In this document: in pieces, positions 47,858-59,654 of the stretch
Position numbering within the stretch: position 1 is the first letter of the stretch
Layout: every line of letters starts with the position of its first letter
From: Letharia columbiana
Taxonomy: Eukaryota > Ascomycota > Lecanoromycetes > Lecanorales > Parmeliaceae
Assembly: GCF_014066305.1 (NCBI RefSeq)
Contig: NW_023501038.1
Span: forward strand, 744,001 to 808,000
DNA: 64,000 nt
Direction of reading: 5' to 3'
Translations under genes and position numbers: made by a program
The notes under the pieces: generated by a model
The model's database searches: none
Seen by the model: the letters and a program-made list of their open reading frames with translations, nothing else
Told to the model about the DNA's origin: nothing

Positions 47858-48522
47858 GGGCGAATTACATTTTCATACCTTAAACTATGAAATTCTTACA
47901 AATTTATACTCTATCTTACATTTTCATACCTTAATAAAGTATGAATTTATAAGATATCATTGATAGGGGTATGATTTTGTAAGATATTATTTATAGAGGT
48001 ATGATTTTGTAAGTTACCATCTATAGGGCGGGTTGGTATTAGGAATTATTCCTTCGAGAGCCCTGCGGGGCTTCTTAGAGGTGTCTACAGCGTGAAGTGT
48101 AAATACCCCTATTTAACCCTTTAGCGGTAACTCGGGTTACTATCAATTGGGGTAGATAGCCTGAAATACCCTAAAATACCCTTCTAATGATTTATAGGTA
48201 TAGGGATGTTGTGTTAGCAACTCAGCCAAAAAAACGTGGTCCCGGGGGTCACTGCGCTTGACAGCCAGACACTCCTATTTGGACCTAAATGGGGCCCCGT
48301 AGGGCTCCCGTAGGGACGTCGCAGGGCCCCCGTGAGGGCTGCTGCTAATATGGTATCTTACATTTTCATACCCCGAGAAATGGTAACTTACAAATTCATA
48401 CCCCAAAGACTGGCAACTTACAAATTCATACCCCATTTTTTTGGTGAGGGGTATGAAAATGTAAGATGGGGTATGAATTTGTAAGGATCGCATAGTTTGG
48501 GGTATGAATTTGTAATTTGCCC
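47858..48522. mobile_element. long-TIR Mutator-like element, non-autonomous
   Basis: 665 bases beginning GGGCGAATTACATTTTCATA and, on the opposite strand, GGGCAAATTACAAATTCATA. The inverted similarity runs on for about 100 bases with repeated ATTTTCATACC / AATTCATACCCC motifs. Flanks are TATAAAGTTG (47848-47857) and TACAAAGTTG (48523-48532), a 10-base duplication with one C/T difference. Long TIRs with a 9-11-bp duplication fit the Mutator (MULE/Hop) superfamily. No transposase is encoded. A 98-codon minus-strand ORF inside is a chance reading. Composition is near normal, so insertion is recent or escaped RIP. Confidence 0.8.
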
Positions 48523-48839
48523 TACAAAGTTGAGACTTGTGGCAACTAGTCAACAAAGAACTGGGTACCATCGGATGCGTAGATGACGGCAGTGTGCATC
48601 AAAATTACTAAATAGGCTCATCAAGGCGTTTTATCTATTTTGTATGCACGATGATGCAAATGGTGCAGGGCAGTCTTGCTCACTGTTCAAAAACAGGTCC
48701 CATCGTCTTTTCTCTGCATTCCCAATCCTTCCTCTGAGAATCACTCCAATTGTCCCGTTGACTTGAAATCTGCAACACTTCTCTTGATCCTTTCATCAAC
48801 TCTAAAGTCACAAAAAGCACAGGCAAGTCAGCTACATTG

Positions 48840-49902
48840 ATGGCTGCCACATCAGAAACACTTCCTCACCTCTTCGACGTCGTCAGAGCAAGATACCCCG
48901 AGTCTCTCGGGCCAGAAAGATGGTACCTCATAGCCGTAAGCCATGGCGACATTTTACTCCTAGTCCAGAACCCTCACACGCTCTCTCTTTTCGTTTCTAG
49001 CTACATTAATTGACAATCGCTTCCAACTATCAGGCATCGGCTCTCATAACGAATTCCGACCCTTCCAATCTTGGTCAACTATGGGTCTATCTTATCAATC
49101 AACCCGAATACAAAAGTCTCGAGAAAAGAAAGACGCTCAACACGCGATTGCGAGAGTTTCTGTTGAAACAATGGATTACGATAGGGGTGCCGTGCGTATT
49201 TACAGTCCTCGCCGCGTTTTACCGTTCCCAGACTCAATATTGAGACAAATTTGGGACCAGCGAAGTTGATTGAAATTCGTCATCTAGGAAAGTGGCCGTT
49301 GCTCTGTTTTCCTTGATCAAGGAGGAGCAAACAGGCGATGCGGATCTAAATTTCACAAAGTATGTCACACCATTATTTTTCACCTTGTTCTATCTCTTGA
49401 AGATTGTTATTCGAGCATATCGAGTCTTCTACCAAGTCTGCTAGTCAATCGTTGACGTCAATCTATTTCCCTCGAAATGCCTCCCACAGTCACTGAATAA
49501 CCATCTCTCAGACAATCCACCGCCCTCACTCCCGCCAACCGGGCTCAAGGCGAGCGTTATCTCGCCCACCTTTACACTCAGGAGCAAATGACGACCATGT
49601 GGACTTCTTGGGGCCAAAACTTCGAATGGCTGACCAAGGATGTCGTTTACGGCATGTTTTGGGGCGATCACACCGTCCTCGACACCGTCGACACACAACT
49701 TATCAATTACACCGCCATCGTCAGCCAGGGATTAGAAGTCACGGTGCGTACTCATTTGAAGGGATTGTCAAACATGGGATTGAATGTTGAGGAGATTGAG
49801 GGCGTGACGAAGTGTGGCGAAATAATTGCGAAGTGGGCGGGGGTTGATACGGCAGGCTGGCCAGATGTGAAAGGGATTGCGGCTGACTTTGAGAAGAAGT
49901 GA
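48840..49902 (+). CDS. AhpD/carboxymuconolactone decarboxylase-like protein
   Basis: This is an intact four-exon gene: 48840-48935, 49034-49191, 49288-49359 and 49512-49902 (238 aa). Introns are 98, 96 and 152 nt with GTAAGC, GTGCGT and GTATGT donors. The spliced protein reads LFDVVRARYPESLGPERWYL, ASALITNSDPSNLGQLWVYL, GVP|KVAVALFSLIKEEQTGDAD, then RAQGERYLAHLY, WLTKDVVYGMFWGDHTVLDT and TAIVSQGLEVTVRTHLKG. This is the helical layout of fungal AhpD-like/CMD-superfamily proteins. No CxxC redox pair is visible (one Cys in VTKCGEIIAKW), so hydroperoxidase chemistry is unlikely and the reaction is unknown. Composition and CpA content are normal, unlike everything around it. It follows a Mutator-like element by 317 bases. 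Confidence 0.83.
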
Positions 49903-50138
49903 ATGAGTGATGGTGCATGTAAGAGATCTTTGGAATGGGGAACGGAGGATTTGTATTTGAGTACTGGCTGTCACCGAGGCCAGCCTTGATCTTGATTTTG
50001 AACGTAATGCAGTGAATCGAACGAGCATATTCGGAGAACAGATCGGAGCGACTACAAAAGAAAAACAAAGCCGCGCACACGCGTTCTTCCTTTTAGCAAC
50101 ACATCAATTCTTATTCTATGCCTTTTTGGATCTCGGCC

Positions 50139-50279
50139 TGTTGGAATTAAAGAGAGGTTATGGATTGATTATCTATAGAGTGATATGTAGGCTACTTATA
50201 TACTATGTGAAGCCTATACTAATTTGCCACCTACGGGGTAGCTATAACACACTATAGTACTGTAGTATAATTTCTAACA
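50139..50279. mobile_element. candidate solo LTR or LTR end
   Basis: 141 bases running from TGTTGGAATTAAAG to TATAATTTCTAACA, with TGTTGGAA/TTCTAACA as short inverted ends. It is typical of an LTR with TG...CA termini. The flanking 5-mers (CGGCC and CACCC) differ, so it is either one LTR of a larger degraded element or a rearranged solo. No partner copy was found in the window. Confidence 0.4.
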
Positions 50280-52282
50280 CACCCCTACAATGCAGCACCA
50301 TTAACTATACTATTGAGATTAGTCAATAGAAGGCTAGCATAGCTATACTACTAAGTTTTAAATAGATATTATAACTACTTCTTATAGTAGTAATAATATA
50401 AGTAATAAATAGTCTTAGCGTAGGCTTCACATTATAAATAGATAATTTACCTCTATTATTTTTATATACTTTATAAAATATAATAATAGAATAAGTTTAG
50501 ACTTATAAATTAAATTTATAAAAAGTAATTTATTTTTAAATCTAATTTCGAGATTAAATTCGATTCTCGAAGAGTAAAAATATTTTAATTTAAGATTTAT
50601 TTAGAATTATAATATTAAATTTTAAAAATTTTAAATTATTAGAAAGCGTAAATTAAGTTCTATAATTTAAAAAAAAAGTAATAAAATTTTAATAGAAAAA
50701 GAAGAAGTTATATTAATAATAGATTTCTAGAAAATTAATTAACTTTAAATTAATTTTAATATCTAATATAATCTTTTTACTTTAATTACTATAACTTTTA
50801 TTTTTATATATTATTTTTACGAATTCTACGATTTTATTATTCTACGATTTTACGATTTTTTAGCGAGAGAGATTAATAAATTCGAACCGAGGACGAAGCG
50901 AAATAGTTTCGAAATTTATTAAAATTATTACTACTCGATAATCTAAGTTTATATAAAAGAGTATTCTTAATAAAATAAATAAGTTTTTAATAAGCGATAT
51001 TTAGATCCCCTACTTTTAAATATTTATAAGATTTAATTTAGTAATTTTTTTTTATTTAAAAGCTTATATTTTATTCTATAATTAAAAATAAAATCTTAAA
51101 ATTTTAATAGAAAATAAAAAAGTTATTTTAAAATTAAATAATATATATCTAATTAGAGTTATTCGACTATCGAGCGAACTTTAATAAGCGATATTTAAAT
51201 TTCTTACGCTTTAATAATTATAAGACTAAATTTAGAATTCTTTTTTTATTCGAAAGTCTATATTTTATTCTATAATCTAAAAATAAAATCTAAGAATTTT
51301 AATAGAAAATAAAAAGATTATTTTAAAATTAAATAATATATAACTAATTGAGATTATTCGACTATCGAGCGAACTTTAATAAGTAATATTTAAATTTCTT
51401 ACGCTTTAATAATTATTAGATTAAATTTAAAAACTCTTTTTTTATTTAAAAGCCTATATCTTATTCTATAATTTAAAAAAATCTTAAGTTTTAATAGAAA
51501 ATAAAAAGGTTATTCTATATAATATAAGATTATTAAATATATATATTATCTAATAGATTATAAGTATAAAATTTCGCTATTATAATCTCTATATCGTTAA
51601 TTAAAAAAAAGCTATCTACTTAATAAATTAATATTAAAAGAGTTAAAGAAATATTCTTATATTCTTATTATATATTTCTATTTACTTTTTTATTTTTTAT
51701 AAATAGCTAAATAAGATAATTACTACGTAGACGTTTAATATATATACTACTATATTAATCTAAATCTAAAAATTTCTAAAGCTTAAAAAGAAGAAAAATT
51801 ATTAGTTAACGAATTATAAAACGTGGTCGAATAAAAATTAATATTATTTTTAAATAATTTATTAGAGAAAGTTATTATTAGAGAGTAATTAGCTAATAAA
51901 ATTCTACGTATAAAAATTATTATATTAAGATCTATTAATTAATAAATTAAGACTTATAATATTAATATAAAAATCTAGAAAAATCTTAATAATTAAATAT
52001 CGAAACTTATTTACTCGATATATAAGAATAAACTAGTCGAAGTAATAGAAGATAAAGAAATAGTTATAATAAGATAAAATATTCTTTAAACGAACTATAT
52101 TAACTTCGAATTTATTCTATACTTTATTAAATTATATAAATTATAGAATATTATTATAGCTAATAGTAATAATTTAATTTAGACTTATATTATTAATATA
52201 TATATAAAATCTAAGAATCTTAAGCGTATAAGAGTTTTAATTAATAAGTAAATTCTTATTATTCTATTAGTATATTAATATT

Positions 52283-54587
52283 AGTATATATAATAGAATA
52301 AGATAGAGCTAAGCTTAAAAATCTTAAATTTATATATATAGTTAATTATTAATTTAAGTTCGCTACGCTCTTTAATTAAATCGACTAAGTTAGCTCGATA
52401 GCCCTTTTACGCTTCTCTTATTAAAAATTTATATATAGAAGTTTTATACTTTAAAGTACTTAGCTTACGATATATATAGTTACTTTATAATTTCTTAAAT
52501 TATAAAGCTCGCTTTACGCTTTCTAACGCTATAAAAATTATAAAGTTTAATCTACTATTAATGAATTAAATAAATATTTAAATATGATAGTTATGATAGT
52601 TATATTAGACGCGTCTAGAATCGAATAATAATCCTTTCACCTATTTATTATTCTTTTACTATTCTATTAATTCTATTAATTCTATTAATTCTATTAATTC
52701 TATTAATTCTATTAATTCTATTAATTCTATTAATTTCATTAATATAAATATAATTATCTTCGATACTTCTCGTCTAATTAGAGCCCCTTACTAACGCCCT
52801 TAGATTATCTCTCGATAAATTCGCTATTACTAATAATCGAGGTTATAAATAAATTTAATAGCTATTTACTACTACTTATAAACGTATTAGAAAATTCTTA
52901 AAAAGAGTTTAAACGAATATATCTTCCCCTATATACTCCTCTCAAGCTAGCGATAGATAAATTAAATTAATATTCAAATATTATAGTTATATCAAACGCG
53001 TCTAAAAGTTATATACTCTCTCATAATTCCATATTAAATTATTACTTAGCAAGCGGAGAATACCACTATAACTTGGCCTATTATCCCCACTATATTGAGG
53101 AGTAAGAGGAGGAACTACAATAGACAAATACGGAGAACACTGCGGAGAAACCAAGCGGTAATAAGGCCACCATCGTCAAGAACACGGCTCAGCTCTCCAA
53201 GATCCCACGTTATATGCTCTCCACGGTTCCATATTAAATCATCACTTAGCAAGCGGAGAACACCACTATAACTTGGCCGTTCCATATCAAATCATCACTC
53301 AGCAAGCGGAGAACACCACTGTAACTTGGCCTATCATCCCCACTACATTGAGGAGTAAGAGGAGGAACTACAACAGGCAAATGCGGAGAACACTGCGGAG
53401 AAACCAAGCGGCAATAAGGCCACCATCGTCAAGAACACGGCTCAGCTCTCCAAGATCCCACGTCATATCAGTCATCCACTCAGTCAGCCACTCAGCTAGC
53501 CACCCAGTCTAATACTCTACAAGAGGTGGAGCAAGAGGAGGAACTACAACAGGCAAATGCGGAGAACACTGCGGAGAAACCAAGCGGCAACAAGGCCACC
53601 ATCGTCAAGAACACGGCTCAGCTCTCCAAGATCCCACGTCATATGCTCTCCACGGTTCCACATCAAATCATCACTCAGCAAGCGGAGAACACCACTGCAA
53701 CTTGGCCGTTCCACATCAAATCATCACTCAGCAAGCGGAGAACACCACTGCAACTTGGCCTGTCATCCCCACTACATTAAGGAGCAAGAGAAGTCACTAC
53801 AGCAGGCGAATACGGAGAACACTACGGAGAAATCAAGCGATAACAAGGCCCCCAGCACCAAGAACAGGCTCAGCTCTCCAAGATCCCACGTCATATACTC
53901 TCCACGGTTCCACATCAAATCATCACTCAGCAAGCGAAGAACACCACTGCAACTTAGCCTGTCATCCCCACTACATTGAGAAGCAAGAGGAGGAACTACA
54001 ACAGGCAAATACGGAGAACACTGCGGAGAAACCAAGCGGCAACAAGGCCACCATCGTCAAGAACACGGCTCAGCTCTCCAAGATCCCACGTCATATGCTC
54101 TCCACGGTTCCACATCAAATCATCACTCAACAAGCGGAGAACACCACTGCAACTTGGCTTATTATCCCTACTGCATTGATATAGTATATTACTACGGCCT
54201 CTACAGAAGGAACATCGAACGATACATATTTGGATGAATTGAAACCGTCCGATGTCTTGCTCTGATAGCTATTTCATTATTCGAAATATTTTACTGCGGC
54301 AGGAGATAATGTGGGATTCACACCACTAATTAGCATGTTGTCTCCATTTCTTTCCGATATTTCGATACTTCTTGCCATAAGGACATGCATGGCCTTTCTC
54401 TGTTTTTTATAGGCAATTATTACGGATTAATCCTTTACACTCGATACACCTTCCTAATTAGGCCTTAGCGCGCCTCTCTCCGCACATATGTGCCTATATG
54501 TAGGTCAAAAACGCACAGCTAAAATTCCATTTGACTTAGAAAAATGAAAAATCCAACTCTATGAATTTAATTCATAGGTCTTTACTT
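52283..54587 (+). mobile_element. short-TIR family, long copy B
   Basis: Starts TTAGTATATATAATAGAATA and ends TTCATAGGTCTTTACTT. The left ~0.7 kb is heavily RIP-mutated (TTCTATTAA in place of TTCTACCAA), while the right part from ~53040 is largely intact. It carries five minisatellite units and the C-terminal segment at about 54210-54400. The uneven mutation load suggests recombination or conversion with a younger copy. Confidence 0.65.
53080..54180 (+). repeat. coding minisatellite (copy B)
   Basis: Five units (near 53142, 53396, 53573, 53829 and 54025) of the same ENTAEKPSGNK-coding repeat as copy A. One unit differs (AAATCAAGCGATAAC). Unit number differs between copies A, B and D. Confidence 0.75.
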
Positions 54588-56759
54588 ATATATAAAAGAA
54601 TAAGATAAAGCTAAGCTTAAAAATCTTAAATTAATATATATAGCTAATTATAAATTTAAGTTTATTACGCTCTTTAATTAGATCGACTAAGTTAGCCCGC
54701 TAGCTCTCTTAAGTTTTTTTATTAAAAATTTATATATAGAAGTTTTATACTTTAAAGTACTTAGCTTACGATATATATAATTACTTTATAATTTCTTAAA
54801 TTATAAAACTCGCTTTACGCTTTCTAACGCTATAAAAATTATAAAGTTTAATCTACTATTAATAAATTAAATAAATATTTAAATATAATAGTTATAATAG
54901 TTATATTAGATATATCTAAGATCGAATAATAATTCTTTTACTATTTATATAATTATATTTCTTTTATAATTTTATTAATTTATTAATTATAAATATATTC
55001 GCTCTTAATATCTCTTATCTAAATATTACTAAATATCTAAAATATATATTTCTTTTACTTATCTTTTAAATCTCTTATTAATACTCTTAGACTATTTTTT
55101 AATAAATTCGTTACTACTAGTAATCGAGGCCGTAAGCGAGTTTAATAGCTATCTACTACTACTTATAAACGCGTTAAAAGACCTTTAAAAAGAGCTCGAA
55201 TAGAATATATTCTTCTCTATATACTTCTCTTAAGTTAGCGATAGATAAGTTAAATTAATATTTAAATATTATAATTATATTAAACGCGTTTAGTTTAAAT
55301 ATATATATTTCTTTTATTCGCCTCTTAGAGTCTCTACTAACGCTTTTAGATTATTTTTTAATAAATTTATTATTACTAGTAATCGAGGCTATAAGCGAGC
55401 TTATTAGCTATCTATTACTATTTATAAACGTATTAAAAAATACTTAAAAAGGGCTTAAACGAATTTATAGTTATCGTTCTCTTCTATATATTACTTAATT
55501 AGCCGCTTAATTAATACTACTTATTTTATTAGCTTAATAATTTAATTTAATTAGATCGTTAGCTAGTTACTTAGTTATTTACTTAATTAGTTATTTAACT
55601 AGTTACTTAATCTAATACTTTATAAAAGAAAGAGTAAAAGAAGAAACTATAATAGACGAATACGGAGAATATTATAAAGAATATTATAGAGATAGTTATT
55701 AGTAGTAGTAATATAATAGATTTACTCTCTACGATCTTATATTAATTTACTTAGTTAGAATAAGAGAAGTTACGATAGTAGGCGAATACGGAGAATACTA
55801 CGGAGAATACTACGAAGATAGTTATTAGTAGTAGTAATATAATAGATCTACTCTTCACGATCTTATATTAATTCACTTAGTTAGAATAAGAGAAGTTACG
55901 ATAGTAAGCGAATACGAAGAATACTATAAAGAATATTACGGAGATAGTTATTAATAGTAGTAATATAATAAGCCTACTCTCTACGATCTTATACTAATTT
56001 ACTTAATTAATATAAGAGAAGTTATAATAGTAGACGAATACGAAGAATATTACGAAGAAATTAAGCGGTAATAAGACTCTTAATATTAAGAATACGACTT
56101 AGCTCTTTAAGATTCCACGTTATATACTCTCTATGATTTTATATTAAATTATTACTTAGTAAGCGAAGAATACTACTATAACTTAGTCTATTATTCTTAT
56201 TATATTAATATAATATATTACTATAATAACGTTATAAGAAGAGAATTTACTATAATAATTATAATTAATTAAGTCTCTATAGAAAAAATATCGAATAATA
56301 TATATTTAGATAAATTAAAATCGTTCGATATCTATAGTTATTTCATTATTCGAAAAATTTTACTACGATAGAGAGATATTATAGAATTTATATCACTAAT
56401 TAATACGTTATCTCTATTTCTTTCTAATATTTTAATACTTCTTACTATAAGAATATAGCCTTTCTCTATTTTTTATAGATAATTATTATAAATTAATTCT
56501 TTATACTTAATATACCTTCCTAATTAAGCCTTAGCGCGCCTCTCTTCGTATATATATACTTATATATTATATAGATTAAATTAATTTTATAGTAATAGAA
56601 GTAGATTAAAAACGTATAGTAAGCGATTAGAGTTCGATTTAACTTAGAACTAAAGCTAAAATTCGATTTAACTTAGAAAAATCCAACTTCATTTAACTTA
56701 GAAAAATGAAAAATTTAACTTCATAAATTTAATTTATAGGTCTTTTCCGCCTTTACTTA
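54586..56759 (+). mobile_element. short-TIR family, long copy C, heavily mutated
   Basis: Begins ATATATAAAAGAATAAG immediately after the right end of copy B and ends at GCCTTTACTTA. Only one clear ENTAEKPSGNK-type unit remains (near 56054). Three units of a related ~120-bp module (GAGATAGTTATTAGTAGTAG) are seen at 55680, 55810 and 55930. CpA and TpG are almost fully lost. Confidence 0.6.
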
Positions 56760-58709
56760 TAAATAAATAAATTAATATTTATAACTATTAAAAAATAGAT
56801 ATATATTATTTATAAATAGAATAACTTTTTTATTTTCTATTAAAATTTGAATTTTTTTCTTAAAACTATAGAGCGCGACTTACACTTTTTACTAATAAAT
56901 CTTTTTAAAATTTAATCTTATAGATATTTAAAGATAAGAAATTTAAATATCGTCTATTAAAAGTTCGCTTGTTAAATTTACTCGATAGCTCTAATTAAAA
57001 AATAGATATATATTATTTAATTTTAGAATAACTTTTTTATTTTCTATTAAAATTTTAGACTTTTTCTTTTAATTATAGAATAAAATTTAGACTTTTAAAT
57101 AAAAAAAATTAAAAGATTATAAATATTTAAAGATAGAGAATTTAAATATTACTTATTAAATACTTATTTACTTTATTAAGAATATTCTTTTATATAAGCT
57201 TAAATAATCGAGTAATAATAATTTTAATAAAATTCGAAACTATTTCGCTCCGTTCTCAGTTCGAATCTATAAATCTCTCTCGCTAAAATCGTAAAATCGT
57301 GAAATTCGTAAAATTCGTAAAATTCGTAAAATTAATAAAAATTCTATAAATTATAAAATTAAAATTAAGAGTAATTAATATATATAAACTATAATAGATA
57401 TTAAATTAAATTTCTTATTAATTTAATTTAAATTAATTTAAAGTTAATTAATTTTCTAAAAGCTTATTATTAATATTTTTTTTTTCTTTTTAAATTATAG
57501 AGTATAATTTACGCTTTTAAATAAAAAAGAAGTTATTGAAATTAATCTTATAAGTATTTAAAGATAAGAAATTTAAATATTACTTATTAAAAACTTATTT
57601 ACTCTATTAAGAATATTCTATAATATAAGCTTAAATAATTAAGTAATAATAATTTTAATAAATTTTTAAACTACTTCGCTTCGTTCTCGATTTAAATCTA
57701 TTAATCTCCCTCGCTAAAAAATCGTAAAAATTATAAAATCGTAAAATTATAAAAATTATAAAAATTATAAAAATTATAAAAATTATAAAAATTATAAAAA
57801 TTATAAAAATTATAAAAATTATAAAAATTCTAAAAATTATAAAAATTATAAAAATTCTAAAAATTCTAAAAATTATAAAAATAATTAAAAATAAATAATC
57901 TATAATATATATTAAAATTAACTTCTTATTAATTAAATATAAATTAAATTAAAATTAATTAATTCTCTAGAAACTTATTATTAATATAACTTCTCTTTTT
58001 TCTATTAAAATTTTTATATTATTTTTACTAATTATACGAAGATCGATATTAAAAGTTCTATATATACGCTAAATCTCTTAATATACTTAACATTTTAATA
58101 AATCTAACCTTTCTTAAATAGCTTTATTTTTCTAGTGATAATGCTTTATATAACTACGTATATACTTATTTACTCTCCGTAGAGTTATAAGACCGTATAT
58201 TACCTCTCTTATAGCCTTTCCTATACTCGTTACCGCTCTTAAGACGAATAACCTTCGTAATATATCTTAATATTCGCTCTATCTACTTCTAAATCCTCTT
58301 CTATATTAGCTCGTAATTTCAGTAATATAATATACGTCGTTATATATACTTCGTATATATATATCTTCTATATATAGTATTAACGTCGCTATTAAGTAAA
58401 AGTAGTAATATTGAGAATTAGAATATTTACTAAGCATATTAAGAGATTTAACATATGTATAGAACTTTAATATTACTCTCCGTAGAATATTTTTTATAAT
58501 TTCTAATAATTTAAGATTTATAAAATTCGATTTTATAGTTCTAAGTAAATCTTAAATTAAAGTATTTACACTCTTCGAGAGTTAAATTTAATCTCGAAAT
58601 TAGATTTAAAAATTAATTACTTTTTAAATTTTTTATTTATAGACTTAAACTTATTATTAAATAATTTAAATAAAAAGTAAAAAAAAACTTTATATATTAT
58701 CTTATTATA
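56760..58709. repeat. mutated dispersed repeats
   Basis: Fragments of short-TIR interior modules (TTTTTTATTTTCTATTAAAA) and two copies of the CGTAAAAT-array repeat. A less AT-rich segment at 58040-58470 has no open frame. Confidence 0.6.
57724..57880. repeat. 10-bp tandem repeat (AAAATTATAA)n
   Basis: About 14 near-perfect units. The same TCGCTAAAA...CGTAAAAT leader precedes related short arrays at about 57280-57340 and 59510-59590, and in reverse at about 50840-50880, so the array belongs to a dispersed repeat. Confidence 0.85.
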
Positions 58710-59085
58710 TTAGTATATACGAGTAAAGGCCTATGAATTAAATTCATAACCGTTTTTTTTAATCAGGGCTGTCGAGTAAATTTGGTGAGCGATCTTTGAT
58801 GAGCGATCTTTGAATTCCTTGCCTTTAAATATCTATAAGACTAAATTTAGTAATTCTTTTTATCCGAAAGCCCATATTCCGATCTACAATTTAAAAAAAC
58901 TTAAAACTTAATAGAAAAAAAAGTTATTCTATGTGTCAATAACGTACCCTATTTTTTGATGGTTGCGACGCTAATTTGTTTACCCGCGGTGCCTAACCAA
59001 AAGCGTAGACCTGCGAATTAATGATTGGTGCCATACAAATTCAAGGTTTTCTGTTCAGCTCTTCTTATTCTTTTATATATACTGA
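58710..59085 (-). mobile_element. short-TIR family, best-preserved 0.4-kb copy with TA flanks
   Basis: 376 bases from TTAGTATATACGAGTAAAGG to TTCTTTTATATATACTGA, bounded by TA at 58708-58709 and 59086-59087. The end pair TTAGTATATA / TCAGTATATA is a 10-bp inverted repeat with one RIP-type difference. This copy defines both ends of the family and supports a TA target duplication. Confidence 0.7.
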
Positions 59086-59654
59086 TAATAGAATAAGATA
59101 AAATTAAGTTATAAAATCTTAAATATATATATATAGCTAATTATAAACTTAAGTTCGTTATACTCTTTAATTACTTAAATTAACTAAATTAACTCGCTAA
59201 TACTTTTAAGCTCTCTTATTTAAAAAATAAATATATATTATTAATATATAAAATAACTTTTTTATTTTCTATTAAAATTTTAAGATTTTTTTTTAAATTA
59301 TAGAATAAAATATAAGCTTTTAAATAAAAAAAGAATTTTTAAATTTAATCTTATAAATTTTTAAAGATAGAGAATTTAAATATCGCTTATTAAAAACTTA
59401 TTTATTTTATTAAGAATATTTTTTCATATAAGTTTAGATAGTTAAATAATAATAATTCTAATAGATATTAAAACTATTTCGCTTCGTTCTCGATTCGAAT
59501 TTATTAATCTTTCTCGCTAAAAAATTATAAAATCGTAAAAATCGTAAAATCGTAAAATTATAAAATTATAAAAATCGTAAAAATTATAAAACTAATAAAA
59601 TTTTTATAAATTATAAAAAATATTAATTATAGTAATTAAAATAAAAAGATTATT
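59086..59654. repeat. fragment of a short-TIR element and CGTAAAAT repeat
   Basis: Starts TAATAGAATAAGATAAAATT, a left end lacking its terminal bases. It continues with mutated interior modules and the CGTAAAAT array near 59520. No gene is seen. Confidence 0.5.

Noticed and set aside
48275..48571. 98-codon minus-strand ORF
   Set aside because: It lies wholly within the TIR arm and interior of the Mutator-like element and merely translates the CATACCCC motifs.
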